A stretch of DNA of 64,000 nt from Margaritifera margaritifera (GCA_029931535.1 JAQPZY010001569.1:3397001-3461000); one strand, 5' to 3'; shown: positions 1-12,674, counted from the first letter of the stretch. Notes: generated by a model not told the origin, from the sequence alone. Made by a program: numbers and translations.

Positions 1-417
1 CAATTCAGATTTGAGGATAATTTTCATACCAATTAATTTCATTTTTCAAACACAAATTGTAAAAAAAATATACCAAGATCTACAGAAGGTATCTAACTTT
101 CAATTAGTACAATTTAAAATGACTTTTAAAATATTATTTCAGAAAAAGAATGAGAAACAAGAAAATATCCTCCATCACAACACCAAATATCATCTTTGGA
201 AACTACTTCCATAAGGAATGAAGAGCAGGGTTAAATCTTCCCTATATCTGGAAAATTCCTGTTTTTTTTCAAATGGAGGGTATAGTTTCCGCCAAACTTT
301 TCAGATCTATAATAGATCCTGTATGATTGTTTTCTACATTGGAAATATATCAGTCTGCATACACAGATTATAGGTTCCTATCTAAATGCCTTCACAAATT
401 TGAGATTCAGATTAAAG
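1..417. other. No gene; edge copy of interspersed repeat A
   Basis: I see no coding exon here. Positions about 210-320 resemble the 3' part of a repeat found again at 1640-1885, 59620-59720 and 63130-63350: a phrase close to 'ctgtatttagaaaattcc', a T-run, then 'ccaaatggag' and a short purine/pyrimidine tail. Confidence 0.4.
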
Positions 418-568
418 GTTACAGGGATAGGAATATGGGCCATAACAGAAGGTATTGGTGGTGGAGTGGAGGGCAGAGAGACTTCCATGTGTCTACAGAA
501 GAGCCTCCTACCTTACCCTCCACTCTACTACTAATCCCTCCTGTTATGGCCCAGATCCCTGTAGTTAC
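418..568. repeat. Imperfect long hairpin
   Basis: The left arm starts with 'ttacagggat' and contains 'gggccataacag' and 'gagtggaggg'. The right arm contains 'ccctccactc', 'ctgttatggccc' and 'atccctgtagttac' in reverse-complement order. The stem is about 60 bp with mismatches and the loop about 25-30 bp. It looks like a small foldback element. No target duplication was identified. Confidence 0.6.
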
Positions 569-611
569 AGGTAGTATGGATGTGTGGAAAGATGCTGCAG
601 ACTCTGGATAA

Positions 612-905
612 AAGTAGAGTTGTGGGTTTTAAGTCCCACCCTCTAAACACCCAACCCTAACTTCAATTGGTAGCTGTAGTAACCTTGACTAAGGCACTCA
701 ACTTTCGTCGTTCTTTCTGACCAAGGTGTAAAATGGGTGTCAGCATCTGTTAGGGGGCTCAATTTGGGATGACTTAGATCACATCCTGTGAGAACTCTGC
801 TCTCCGTCATCGCAAGAAACGGAAAAAATCCACTATGCACTATTACCTGATAAGTGATCAAAGCGGATTTTCGCCTGTTGCTTGTGACAATATGTGCACT
901 TTAAG
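612..905 (+). repeat. Possible tRNA-derived SINE remnant
   Basis: A B-box-like string, 'gggttttaagtcccacc', lies near 625. It is followed about 60 bp later by 'accttgactaaggcactcaa', a body motif common in animal tRNA-derived SINEs. The A box is weak and no terminal duplication was found, so assignment is tentative. Confidence 0.35.
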
Positions 906-1209
906 TACCACTGAAACCAAGATAAACTCCAGTCAGAGGATGACTGGGTGTCGTCATGTGATATTGGCTTGCCAATTTAGCTTGGGTACCAGTTGATACC
1001 TCCAGTCTTATGAACAACTAGTAGATTTGGAAAGACTTTAACATAACCACTCAATACTCAGTTTATTTACTAAAACTGAATATCAACTATGCCATAAAAA
1101 GCTATACAAGATTTTATTTCAAAGTGATATGCTGCTGAGAGATTGGAAAGAAAAATCTACCTTCTACTTGGATCTGTAAATGCTTATGAGTGTAGGTGGG
1201 CTGGCAAGT

Positions 1210-1430
1210 TACCGTATACACTTGTGTATATCCCAAGTCCAAATGCAAACAACATAGATCCTGATCTGCTGTTGCATAATGCGCAGACAGATCAAGGTCT
1301 ATGTTGTTTGTTCTATTGATTAGTCCCTACAAACTGCATAGACCCAGATCTGCCATCACATTATGTGATGGCAGATCTGGGTCTATGCAGTTTGCAGTTG
1401 GTATGGGCTTATACGTGAGTACATATGGTA
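1210..1430 (+). mobile_element. Double-palindrome MITE, copy 1
   Basis: This is an element of about 217 bp between TA dinucleotides. The ends are inverted: 'ccgtatacacttgtgtata' on the left and 'acgtgagtacatatgg' on the right. Inside are two separate near-perfect palindromes. Palindrome B has arms of the type 'acaacatagaccctgatctg'. Palindrome A has arms of the type 'aactgcatagacccagatct'. Each has a short centre close to 'cgcataatgcg'. The order here is B then A. There is no coding capacity. The TA flanks and lack of coding fit a non-autonomous Tc1/mariner-type element, but superfamily assignment is inference. Confidence 0.85.
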
Positions 1431-1639
1431 GATTATAGCATGCTTTATAAGTGGATGGAAATAGTAATCTGATCTGTTAGTAATGTAACCTCCAAGTTAT
1501 CCCTAGATAAATATGAATCTACTCAGCAGAATTTGGTTTTCTTGAGAAGATTAATTTGGCAGCTGTGTAACAGCAGTACAGAGCACTAATGTTAATGGAA
1601 AAAGTGAGAAAACTGTGCCTTAAAAATCCAAAAGTCCAG

Positions 1640-1885
1640 AACGATGGAATGTGTTCCTACCCACTAATCAGGGTCTATCCCAGGATGCAAGACTGTGGGA
1701 TTCATGATAATTTCTAAAAATCGCATAAAAAAATCAACTAAATGCATGAAAATTATGCATTTTCAAGCTCTACCTTTATTTCTTCATTAAAACCATCCTA
1801 TATTCAGAAAATTCTCCTTTTTTTCCAAATGGAGAGGGGAATTTGCCCCCTAAATGTTCAGTTCTAGAGGTAAATGTCATAAATG
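1640..1885 (+). repeat. Interspersed repeat A, best copy
   Basis: This copy aligns by eye with 63130-63350. Shared landmarks in the same order are 'gtgggattcat', 'taatttct', 'aatgcatga', 'cctttatttcttc', 'agaaaattc', a T-run, 'ccaaatggag' and 'ccccctaaatg'. A shorter version is at 59620-59720. No coding potential or terminal repeat was recognised. The family is unclassified. Confidence 0.55.
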
Positions 1886-2213
1886 TGATCTTTGTATGGA
1901 GATGGAAAGGATCTTTCCTTCATATTAGTTACATAATATGTGCAAGTCGGATAATAGAGATATCGAAATGTGGGGCAACAAAAAGGATATTGGTAGAGAA
2001 GTAGAGGGTGCTTTAGCTTTAGCTCCCAAGATTTTTCAATCAATACCTTTGAATCCCCCACCCTACGATGTCACACGAAAGAATACTGTCAAACTGATTT
2101 ATTGTACATGTATGACCGCATCCCTTTTGCAGATTTTTATGTGAGTAGCTTTTGTTTCTCCACTTGTCACACATATCACCCAAGCGCACCTATTTCCCTT
2201 TATTTTTTTTCAG

Positions 2214-2554
2214 CAGGAAATTTCTTGCATCATCCAAATGATTACCTGAACGCAGCCAATAAATTTAAATTACGTGATTACAACTGTCAGTCACTGAACT
2301 CATCAACATTTTTGGTACCTGTACAATGGCAAGTGCAGGCGTTTTGTCAGAAGATGATGACCTCATTTTGTCCCAAGTTTTTGACCTTTTTGAAGGAAAA
2401 GCTGAGAATGACGACAACTTTATATTGTCTCAACTAAAATGCTACTGGACATTTCCAACATTTAAACCCGAAATCAAGGAAAATTTGAACCCATTTATGG
2501 CTAAAGAGAAACCCGACCTGCTGAATACATGTAATTCTGTGCCACTAAACCAAG
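2214..2554 (+). CDS. Candidate initiating exon, unknown protein
   Basis: A pyrimidine tract ending in CAG precedes 2214, and a donor 'caag|gtaaac' follows at 2554/2555. Between them an ATG at 2326 in good context (acaATGG) opens a frame of 76 codons plus one base, beginning MASAGVLSEDDD. The encoded part is acidic at its start (EDDD, then EGKAENDDN) and lysine/proline-rich later (KPEIKENLNP, AKEKPD). No domain or family was recognised. Upstream 2214-2325 would be 5' UTR. Codon use looks coding-like beside the AT-rich flanks, but no continuing exon was identified, so this could be a chance frame. Confidence 0.45.
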
Positions 2555-4490
2555 GTAAACTGCCTTGAAAATGTGAAACTTGTACAATTCATTATAAATA
2601 TACCTGACAAATGAAGTGAATTATTTTCTGAAACTTTAAAAAATCTTGCATTTGACATTAATATGAGCTAGTGTCGCAGAATGTCAAACCATAATTTCTA
2701 AATTATGTTCGTTGGCATGATTTTAAACAAGGTTTGTTTGTTCTTCATTACTTGATTTGATTCATTTTGTCTAGACTGAATGATCTTTTTCGGTGATATC
2801 TTCTTTCATTGTATCTATTTTTAAAAATCGAATTTAAGAAAAACAAATACTGACTTGTTCTCTTATTCATCTGACCTAGTCATGTACTTTTTCTCTCTTA
2901 CATGCACACACACAACATAATCTTAAGTGGGTTTTTTTCCTCGTGTTGATTCATTTTGGTCTTTTCGCTGCCAGTGATATGTGCACTCTTTTAGACAATC
3001 TGCCCTGCATGACTGATGTCATTAATTAATACTGCCCTTGGTAATACACATCTGTAGAATACCAGTTACAGGTACCCCACAGCCTTGTCATGGAATACCA
3101 GAATTTTGAAGCTGAGGAAAATTTGAAGAGAAAGCCACTGACATCAATAAAAAAAATATAAAAAACTCTAAAACTCTAGAGTCTATAGTGCAATGAGGAG
3201 AATTTATTTATCTAATTCTGCAAAAATTTCTCAACAAGTCTATTTTGACAATAATTTTTAGATAACATCAAGAAATCACAAATACACTGAAATTATATAA
3301 TGAATATATGTCACTCTACTATAGGTTCAACTTATTATCTTTTTTTCTTTATGTAAATGACATCAAATCAGCTGGAAGAACCAAGAATTTTTTAAGGCAG
3401 TTTGATTTTCAGAACACAGTAGTTTATTTTTCCAAAAATGGACAATTTTTAAAAATAATTTTCACTGAAATATGTATTATTTTAACTGGAAATAGGAAAT
3501 TCAACTGAAACCCCTAGTCCCACCTCTGGATTTGCCACTGCTAAATAACCACAAGGATTTGAAGTCTAAAACTTAGAGCTGATAAGAACACTTGAGTGAC
3601 ATTTTGCAAAAAGCTAGTGTGTTCCTTACAAATACTTGTATTATCCTAAATGCACACAATTATTATGCAATATAAATTTTGAAACCTGAGAGTACAGAGG
3701 TTATTTATACTTGCTTTGCACATCTGCTGTCCAGGGTTTGATGCCTGAAGCTGACAGGTATGAGGTTAATGGGTCATTTAACCAAGATAAGTGATTTCAT
3801 TGCAGCTTACTGGTTTTCTCCGTCTGAATGACAACCTCATGCCATCTACAAGCGACTGTAAGTACTAATAATGCTACTAAGCTGTCTTTAATACTTATAA
3901 CGTTACTAAGCTGTTGCAAGTACTAATAACGTTAAGTTGTCAGAACTTGTTGTATAATCAAGGTAACGTAAAGAAAGTTTATTGTTTTAACTGTTCATAT
4001 TTCCTGTAATTCAAAACAGATGAAGAGCGTGAGCACAGATCTGATGCTTTTCCAAATAAAGGACAAATAAACAAAACTTTTTATCTTAATGCCCTTAGAT
4101 CAATAAAAATATTTGCTGGTATAGATGACAATCTATTGGGAAAAAAATGACACAAAGTCGCAAAAATTAATGGAAATAAGACACATCTGTTGCACAGTGT
4201 ACCAAAATAAGACAAAATCAGGCACGCATATTATTGGCAAAATGACACAGGTGCACTGGTTCCAAGGCTATGTATCGACAACTATCAAGATGAACTGTGT
4301 GGAATAAAGGAGCCAGAAGAACAGTTATAGAAACAACAGCTGTTTATAGAGGACACTCACATAACACTAATATCATGCAACATGTGCAGTTATATAGCAT
4401 TCGCAACTAAAAATATCTTTAAGTACAGATTGCTGAAATTCATATTTTGAACAAAGACCTATTGTCTGTGTGCATGCAATTATTTTTACT
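2555..4490. other. Intron-like AT-rich DNA, nothing recognised
   Basis: If the exon at 2214-2554 is real, this would be its downstream intron. A few SINE-like phrases occur (for example 'ggtttgatgcctgaagctgacagg' type text near 3735-3760), but none is bounded. No supportable exon was seen. Confidence 0.3.
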
Positions 4491-4711
4491 TACCGTATAT
4501 ACTTGCGTAAAAGCCAATGCCAACTGCAAACTGCATAGACCCAGATCTGCTGTCGCATAATGCGCCGGCAGATCTGGGTCTATGTAGTTTGTAAGGACTA
4601 ATCAGTAGAACCAACAACAAAGACCCTGATCTGCCGGTACATTATGCGATGGCAGATCAGACTCTATGTTGTTTGCATTTGAATCCTGGTTATACGCAAG
4701 TATATATGGTA
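4491..4711 (-). mobile_element. Double-palindrome MITE, copy 2
   Basis: This is the same family as 1210-1430, in the opposite orientation (palindrome A then B on the + strand). The ends are 'taccgtatatacttgcgtaa' and 'tatacgcaagtatatatggt' plus A, flanked by TA on both sides. Both palindromes are close to perfect. Confidence 0.88.
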
Positions 4712-6480
4712 CAAAGTCTTTTGACTTACAATCTTGACCAGTGCACATGCTTAAAAATATGTAAAACATGAACAAGCTGCTGCCTAAGAACCATAGCAGT
4801 ATGTAAATTTGTGTGATTCTTATATGATTAATGATACTGTCTTTTGTTGAAGTGACACAAGTGGCCCTACATGAATGTAACAATTCATTGATAATCATGA
4901 CATTTTGTCCACAATATGATACATGATACATTTGTCCCATTTCACGATACTTCAAAAAACAAATTCAAAGGTCAATATGGACCGATAGGTTGGTTAACAA
5001 AATTTGGAATGTAAACAAAACTAGTTCAGTGCAACGTCATTTACAGAATGAAAACCAATGCATGGCAGCGCTGGTTTTGCATGAAAAGCAACTACTGTTA
5101 TACTATTGAGAACAAAAACTTATATACATTGCACTGCCATATTTGTGTTGGTGAAATACAACACAATTTGCAAGATGCTGAAACACTATGGAGTATGGAC
5201 ACTTTAAGAATTTTATTAGTGGAGAAGGTGAGTCTGTAATATTCATTACCTTTTAAAGTTCTAAGTTTGTAACAGACTAAACAGCATGTTAGTTTTTGTA
5301 CCAAGTATATTTCCTTCTCATAATACTTGAAGTACAGAAAAATATTTTGATATGTATTGTATCATGACTTGTGATACATATCATAACGTAACTCTACTGT
5401 ATCGCTACAGCCCTAATAAATATATATGTACAATATGTGTACTTGGTAGGTGGGTTGGTAGGCAGTAGAAAATATAAGTAATTTGTGCTGTATCCACTTA
5501 TTCTCCTCAAATTCTTTGAAATTACAATTTTATAATCCATGTTGATTGGTTTGGTCAGCTTAAGGCCAACACTCTCAAATTATGCTGAGGACAAGACAAC
5601 ATGCAGTAGCTGATGCACACATTAGCACAGTCAATATACTGGCAGTACTGTACAAGGACTGCAACATAAAAACTATTTTATACTATACCTCTTTCTGATC
5701 TTTTTCAAGTCAAATCCCATGGTGAAGAGATGGTTTTCACATTAACATAGCGGCAAGAAATAAAGTAGTTCACATTTAAGAAGCATACATTGCACTGATA
5801 TACACAGTTATATCTGACTCAGTTAACTCCCTCCTTGTTTTATCAACATGCAGCTTTTAAATATAGCAACACGCCCCAGGAAATCCCATCAAATTTCATG
5901 AATGCAAAGAGAGACTGTTCTGACACATCAACAGTTTACAAATGTAAATGTACTCATCCTCTGTTGCACTGTTCTGCATTACTAATGTGTTCAAGCTGAT
6001 GACATGTTCATATCTATAAATAACAACAAAGTACCACCTGCTTACAGGTACATGTATTGATAAAAAATAACTGGAATATGAAATCATGCTGCAGTCTGAC
6101 AAGGGTGCTTTTAACTGTTACACTTTTTACCTTTGAAACAAACATACATTTTGTAGAAGAAAAAAAAATTATGTTAAAAGTACATTGCCTTGTAAAACAT
6201 GTTTACTTTAGAGAAGCATCTCATATCTCAAGTTCATGTTAAAAGGAGGGTCAAGGATTCAATTAACCTCTCCAATGTGAAAATAAAAAAATGTTCATGT
6301 TAGGGTGTAAGTTCTTTTATCTGATATAAATTGTTGCCATAATAAGCATCAGATAAAAGAAATTGTTGGATAAACAGATAATGGATATAAATTATGTTGT
6401 TAAAACAAAGAGTACATAAATGGCATATCATATACCTGCCATGTGATAAATAGTATCTTTATACTTCTTTTATGTTAAAC
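4712..6480. other. No gene; one hAT-like terminus
   Basis: The interval is AT-rich. At about 5370-5418, read on the minus strand, 'tagggctgtagcgatacag' resembles a hAT-type terminal sequence with a following ATAC-rich subterminal region. No partner end was found, so it is treated as a fragment. Nothing else is supportable. Confidence 0.35.
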
Positions 6481-6639
6481 TCTCTTTCATTGGCTGGATA
6501 CTCATTTACAGCAAAACATATATGTTTACCTCATGTACAATGTCACTGTAGCTATGCGACATTGCCTAGCAATACCAATGACATGTTCTGCCTTATCATT
6601 AGGTACCTTCCTTGTCTCAAAAGCAAGATATCCACAAAA

Positions 6640-7125
6640 TCTGGTCAAGGTAAAAGACACACAACTCAAGTTATTTTGCACAAAAAAAACATCCTTCTTC
6701 TTTCAGTTTCGGTGACCATGACCTTTGACCCCAAAATCTATAAGTGTCTTTCTTGTCTCAAATGCAAGCCATCCATAAAGTTTATTCATGGTTTATGGCA
6801 TAGGACCTGAGTTATTTTGTCAAACCGCTTTCCTTTTTAGAGTCTCTTTGGTCTTAACCTTTAAGCTTTTAAGCACCAAATCAATAGGTCTCTTTTTTGT
6901 CTCACATGCAATCCATTTGCAATGTTTGATCAGGGTATCTGGTATACAAGTAAATTTACTGTGTCAAAACAGTTTTCTTTCTTTCAGTCCCAGTGACCTT
7001 GACTTTTAACATTTTTAACCAAAAATCAGCATGTTTCTTGCCCCTAATGTGAGCTTCTTAGAAAGTTTGGTCATGGTTGATGGTGAAGAACTAAAATTAT
7101 TGTGCGGAAACAAAATATAGAAATG
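6640..7125 (+). repeat. GACCTTGACC-type tandem block 1
   Basis: Degenerate units of about 120-130 bp are present. Each has a phrase near 'ttctttcagt', then 'tgaccttgacctttgacc', 'ccaaaatcaataggc', 'cttgtctcaaatgcaag' and 'catccacaaagtttggtca'. Further blocks of the same family are at 20230-20865 and 21670-22330. Short open frames inside are accidental. Confidence 0.7.
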
Positions 7126-7182
7126 CTATGCCTTATGGCAGGCATATAAAAATGTTTAAGATTTGTGTGTCATATAAAAAGC

Positions 7183-7225
7183 TCGTCAGATAAACGATGC
7201 TGGATAAACAAGACGAGACTGTATT
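7183..7225 (-). repeat. pogo-like terminal fragment
   Basis: The + strand reads 'cagataaacgatgctggata' and ends 'gacgagactgta'. On the minus strand it begins TACAGTCTCG and contains TTATCC, like termini of pogo-type non-autonomous elements. The opposite end was not located with confidence (TTATCTGA text near 6320-6360 is a candidate). Confidence 0.35.
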
Positions 7226-8810
7226 ACAACACGTGTGTGAATGTACAACATGCAAAACCAGTAGCTTCAAATTGCTGTTTATTACTCATCGATAATATTT
7301 TAAGATGGTCTCACTTGACACATAACGGTAACTTGTCTACTTCATGTATGAATCTAAACTGTGACATTTGTTAAGTACTTTGGTTATATATACTTTGTGA
7401 AATAAAAGTCTGATGAAAGAATTTATGTTTACATGTGCTCTGTGAAACACACACACACACATTAAAATTTTGTCTCATAATGTAGTTCATAATTATATCA
7501 AATAAAATCTACTGGTATAATCTTTAGTGTCAATTATTTGCTATCCCACTACTTTTCAATGTAGATGACCATCTGGATAAATGAAAATATGGTACATAAA
7601 ATTGATGAAACGTGTCATATCTAACAATATCTAACTAGATTTAAATGAGTTGTGTCTGTGTGTATGTGTGTGTGTTAAGAGTGGAGATATATGTAGATGT
7701 GAACCGAGAGGCAGATAAGGACCTTGCCAGACCTGCTAGTTAGGGATTCTAATTTTGTTGTTTTATGGGACTGACCATTTTAATTTTAGGAGAGGGAAGG
7801 CTGAAATGTTTTTGAAAAATATTTCAGGCCTGCTAACAGATTGAGAAAAAAAATACACTGGCATTATTTAATCTGTAGAAAAAATTAATTAAATGTATCC
7901 ATCATATTAGTTGAAACATTTATCTTGAGATAAAAGAAGAAAAAAAGTATGATGGTTAGAAAGAAAATCCCAGGCTGCCTACCTCTCCCAAAAAATAGAA
8001 TGGTTGGTGCCTAAATATATTTGGCTTATAGTGTATATAAGAAAAAAAGGCAAAACCCTAGATGGCACTGACCAGGTTAGATCCTAACCTGCTGTTGATA
8101 ACATGAATACAGGCATTATGATGTTCTTAATATATATACATGTACAAACAGCTGAATGGACTGGGTGTTAATAATCTGACATGTCTTTGAATAGACTTGC
8201 TCTGGATGAGTTTGGAGTTTTTCCCTTGGGCAAGTCACATGACACTGGTACAAAGACTATTTGACTATAAATTCACTGCACCATATGCAACCTAGTGCTC
8301 ATATTTGTAAGTCTGCATTCACTGTCTAATGGAGAAATATAAACCCAAATTAGTTCCAAGTCGCAGGACTATTTTAAGGGGCAAGCTGTTATAATTATGC
8401 CACTTCTATAAATGTGATTGAATAGATTTACATCATGGATCTTGCTAAAATTGGATTCAAAAGTTTAAATGGAGATCGCAATGACAGATTTAATGACAGG
8501 TTTGAAACAAAGGATTTAATCATTCTTTATTCACCTCAAATTCATACGAGTATTTTTTTTGTAAATAAAAAATTCCAATCTTTGTTTTTCAAGGAAAAAC
8601 TGGGTTGAAAGATTATTTCAAAAACAAGAGAAACACAATATGTCAAAGTGGATATAGATATCCACTGAGTTTTTTTGTCTTGAATATAAGAGGTGCACTG
8701 CAAAGGGGAAAATAAGCGATGACAAATTCTATGTTAAGCATCAATATCAATTAATCAACCAATCACTTAATCAGGTTGTTAGGATACAAACTGATGTAAT
8801 TATTTTCCAC
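7226..8810. other. No gene recognised
   Basis: This is AT-rich sequence with a short CA run near 7447-7460 and TG-rich text near 7650-7675. A SINE-like phrase ('cccttgggcaagtcacatgac') lies near 8223-8243. No exon is supportable. Confidence 0.3.
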
Positions 8811-11745
8811 TGTTGTTTGTCCTCTGAGTTTGAAGATGAACATGACATCACTAACTGGTTTGGTTTCTGCAAGTACGTGAGTGGCTGATAAGGCCAATTT
8901 GTGCTCTGAACTGTCTGTGGCACACTGCACAGAAGATGCCACTTGGGGTTGCTTGATCAATAGAGGATGTGCTGCTGTTGTGAGATTTACGTTGCTCATA
9001 TTTCTGCACTGTCTCTGCAGTTCTCCTCAGTTCAAAGTCTGTAGCTCAAGTATATATGAGACTGCGCCAGGAGGAGCAATTCTATGCAAAATCTTCCGAA
9101 GAATCGGGGTCAATGCTGAAATGTTTCAAGGATAACTTGAGGGAATCTTTGATCTGTCTCTTCTGACCACTCTGAGATTGCTTTCCTTCCTTCAGCTCAC
9201 CACAGAAGAGCTTCTTTGGTAGTCGCTCTTCTGACATCCTGGTGAAGTGGCCTGCCCATCTCATCTGTGATTTCATCAGCAGAGTGTGGATGCTTGGAAT
9301 GCCTGACTGTGTGCGAACCTCAGTGTCTGGAACCCTGTCCTGCCATCTTATCCTCATCAGTTTCCTCAGGCAGCCCATGTGAAAATGGTTCAGCTTCTTG
9401 GCATGGCCTATGTACACCATCCAGGTATCGCATGCATACAGCAGGGTTAGCAATGCAATGGCTTATAGACCTTCAGTTTTATTTGCAGGTGGTGTATCAC
9501 CTGTCTTCTTGATATTGATTGTGAGACTGAAATTGTCACAAACTGAGAAGAAATGGTCCATACTCTGCTGAATGTCAGACTCAGATTTGACATTCAGGGA
9601 ACCGTCGTCAGTCAACAGGAGATCACAGTCACTTCCTGTAACTTAGTCTTTGCCTGTAGTCTCGTCAGATTGAAGATCTTGCCTTCAGTCTGGTATCTGA
9701 TGTCAATCCCAGTGTCATAGCCACAGAAGGCATCAGTAAGCATGGCAGAGAACATTATACTGAAGAGGATTGGAGTCAACACAGAGCCTTGCTTGACTCC
9801 ATTGGTGACTGGGAATGGTTCAGATGAGTCACTGTTGTACACAACATAAGCAAGCATGTCATCATGGAATTCCCGAACCATTACAATGAATTTCTCTGGG
9901 CAACCAAATTTTGCCATGATCTTCCGGAGTCCCCCACGACTGACTGTGTCAAAGGCTTTTGTCAGGTTGATGCATGTTGTGTACAGGTCCAAGTTCTGTT
10001 CCTGGCATTTCTCCTGGTGTTGACGAGCTGCAAACACCATGTCTGTGGTCCCTCGTCTTTTCCTGAAGCCACACTGGCTCTCACGCAGGTGCCTGTGATC
10101 AGTGTGATGCACAATGCGATTCAGCAGAATTCTGGTGTTGATTTTCACAGCTATTGACAGCAAGGAGATGCCCCAATGGTTGTCGCAGGATTGTCTGTTG
10201 ACTTTCTGCTTGTACAAGTGGACAATGGATGCATCCTTGTACTCATGTGGTATAGTTCCTCAAGTCCACATTAAAAAGTCAGTTTCTGTGCCATCTGTGA
10301 GCCTCCTGATTTGTAGACTTCTGCTTTGATAGAATCCATTCCAGGTGCTTTGCCATTCGACAGCAGATCAATTGCTTTCTCAGTTTCAGTCACCGCTGGA
10401 GGATCAGCAAGTGATGTGTTGATTTCCACTTGGGGCAGTTGATCAATTGCCTCTTCACTGACAGATGATTGTACATTGAGGATATTGCTGAAGTGTTCTG
10501 TCCTTCTTTGTAGTATCTTTTCTTTGTCAGTAAGGAGTGTGGTGTTCTCAGCACTCAGTATTGGAGATGTTCCTGATGACTGTAACCTGTAGATTGTCTT
10601 CAAAGTATCATGAAAGATCTTCATGTCATTGCTGTCTGTGTAGGACTGAATCTTATATGCCTTTTTGGTCATCCGTGAGTCTTGCAACACTCTGTTTGCA
10701 TTGGACAGTCCTCTTGATGTTGTTGAAGGCTGCCTTCTCAGATGATGAAGCACTGTCTTCTAAACAGGTCTTTTGTAGCTGATATTTTTCATTCAGAAGT
10801 CTGTGTGGCAGTATCGTTCTTATCAGACCAATTTTGATCTTTACGTGTGATGGGACCATGGGTTTTAGATGCAGCTGAGTAACACAGAGTCTCTGAAGGA
10901 TGCCCAGTTTTCCTCGACATTCTCGGAGTTCGCATCTATTGTTTCTAGTTGCTGCACTGATCTTCAAGAAATGCCTGTTTCACATTCTCCTGTTTCAATT
11001 TGGAGACTTTGAGCTTTTTGGACACTTTTTTGCCTTGTGGTCATCTGCTAGGCTGAATCTGGATATAGAGCTTGAAGACTATAAGCCTGTGGTCAGTCCA
11101 GCATTCTGCACTTCTCAAGGCGTTCATGACTGGGACATCCTGCTCGTATCTTCTCCTGACGATGACATAGTTGATGAGATGTCAGTGCTTGGAGTGTGGG
11201 TGCATCCAAGACATCTTGTTGTAGTTTGGCAGGCGGAAGACGGTGTTGGTGATTAGGAGGCTGTGTTTAGCGCATTTCCTCAGTAGGAGGAGTCCGTATT
11301 TGCTGTATTTGCCAAAGCCATTTTTGCCAATGATACCTGGCCATGTCTGGTGATCTGTGCCAACTCTAGCAGTGAAGTCACTAAGGATGATGAGCTTGTC
11401 TGCCTTTGATACTCCTGTGATAAGAGACTCCAGGTCTTCATAAAATTTGTCCTTGATCTCATCTGGGTTGGTCATTGTGGGTGCATTGGCGCTAATGATA
11501 GTCACATGTCTTTTTCCGGACAGTGGGTGTCTCATTTGCATTACACCCGTCATTCATGCCTTTTGGGAAATTTGTTAGCTTGCTGACTAACTGTGATTTG
11601 ATGGCAAACCCAACGGCAGCTTCACGTCACTCTTCTTTACTTCAGCCACTCCAAAGAAGGTGTAACTGGATCCTACTTTTGGTCCTACTACTCGAGGCAC
11701 CAATGGTGAGTTGCGTCACCTTTGTCTTCTTGTTAGATTTGTGAC
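8811..11745 (-). pseudogene. Dead LINE ORF2: endonuclease, RT, zinc finger
   Basis: This is a minus-strand non-LTR retrotransposon coding region broken into several frames. From its 5' side, an APE-type endonuclease covers about 11745-11080, including a frame at 11553-11182 and a TDHR motif near 11100. Linker and reverse transcriptase frames lie at 10967-10653, 10753-10271 and 10217-9612. RT landmarks are SQCGFRKRRGTTDM, LTKAFDTV, NGVKQGSVLTPILFS and, in a shifted frame near 9613, LTDD where Y/FADD is expected. A C-terminal domain follows (9453-9082, with LNHFHMGCLRKL). At about 8940-8880 there is a CxxC...HxxxC zinc-finger motif (CAVC...ISHSRTC). The first catalytic aspartate of motif A is Asn (codon 9968-9966). 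With frameshifts in every domain it is inactive. The clade was not determined. Confidence 0.88.
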
Positions 11746-12642
11746 CGCTAAGTTAGGATCCTTGTCATACATGGTATGCTGACCAGGGGTAAGGTGAAGC
11801 AGGCAATGTTTAGGGCAACTTTTCTAGACCCTTTCTCATGCTACATGCAGTGAGCAGAGTGATCCTAAAAAAGGACTGCTCAGTCACCCAAGGGGCTGCC
11901 AAGTTCCACTGCTGCTTTGATCCAGTGAAAAGCGAGCCTATGCACTGAGCCTCCTGTGTGCAGGTTAGCAGCTACAGCTCCCAGTGTATCCACACCTGCT
12001 GCTTTGCCGTTTGCCCATCGCCACAGGAATTGAAGGTATCTAGTGGGGTATGGGGGTGGGGGTGAATAATGTAATGACATGCACGTAAGTTGGATATTTA
12101 AATGAGGAAAAGTTGTAGAGTCACCATCACTCTCTTGTCCAGACCTGTATGAATCCTGTGGCACGACAATGTTGAGACATCTGGAAACGAGTTCAGATGC
12201 AGTGGATGGCCATCAGGTCCTACTGCACCCGAGCTGATGCCTTGTGCTGTCCACATAACTCTTGCCATCTGCCTTCACAGCTGGGAGGATGAGAATATCT
12301 GCTTGTCTGCCTGATCTGCCAGAGAGAACTTTCCAGAGGGAGCCAGGTATAGCTGTCCACTCTGGGTCAACAGTCACAGGCAGTACAGTCTACTGTTACA
12401 TACGGTAGCAGGCATAGCCAGACCACGAGGAGCGATAGAACCAGTAAATAATGATATGGCACTTATCAGGATCAATAATAGTTGCAGTTTCATGACTAAT
12501 AAAATAACTGATATATTTCAGAATACTACAAGGCGTTGATTTGAATTGAATACCTAAAAAAATTTACCATTATGCAAAATACTTGGCTGAAATATTTCCG
12601 ACATATAGATCAGATAGCAAGACAGATAGATGGGATTACCTG

Positions 12643-12644
<2 letters not shown>
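11746..12644. other. LINE-adjacent GC-richer segment, unassigned
   Basis: Positions about 11760-12420 are less AT-rich than surrounding DNA and abut the 5' side of the LINE endonuclease, so they may be its 5' leader or an ORF1 remnant. No diagnostic motif was found. The frame at 11880-12164 (minus) has no recognisable domain. Confidence 0.35.

Positions 12645-12674
<30 letters not shown>

Noticed and set aside
8763..8999. Separate minus-strand gene at the LINE 3' end
   Set aside because: The informative translation is in a different frame and is the LINE zinc-finger tail.
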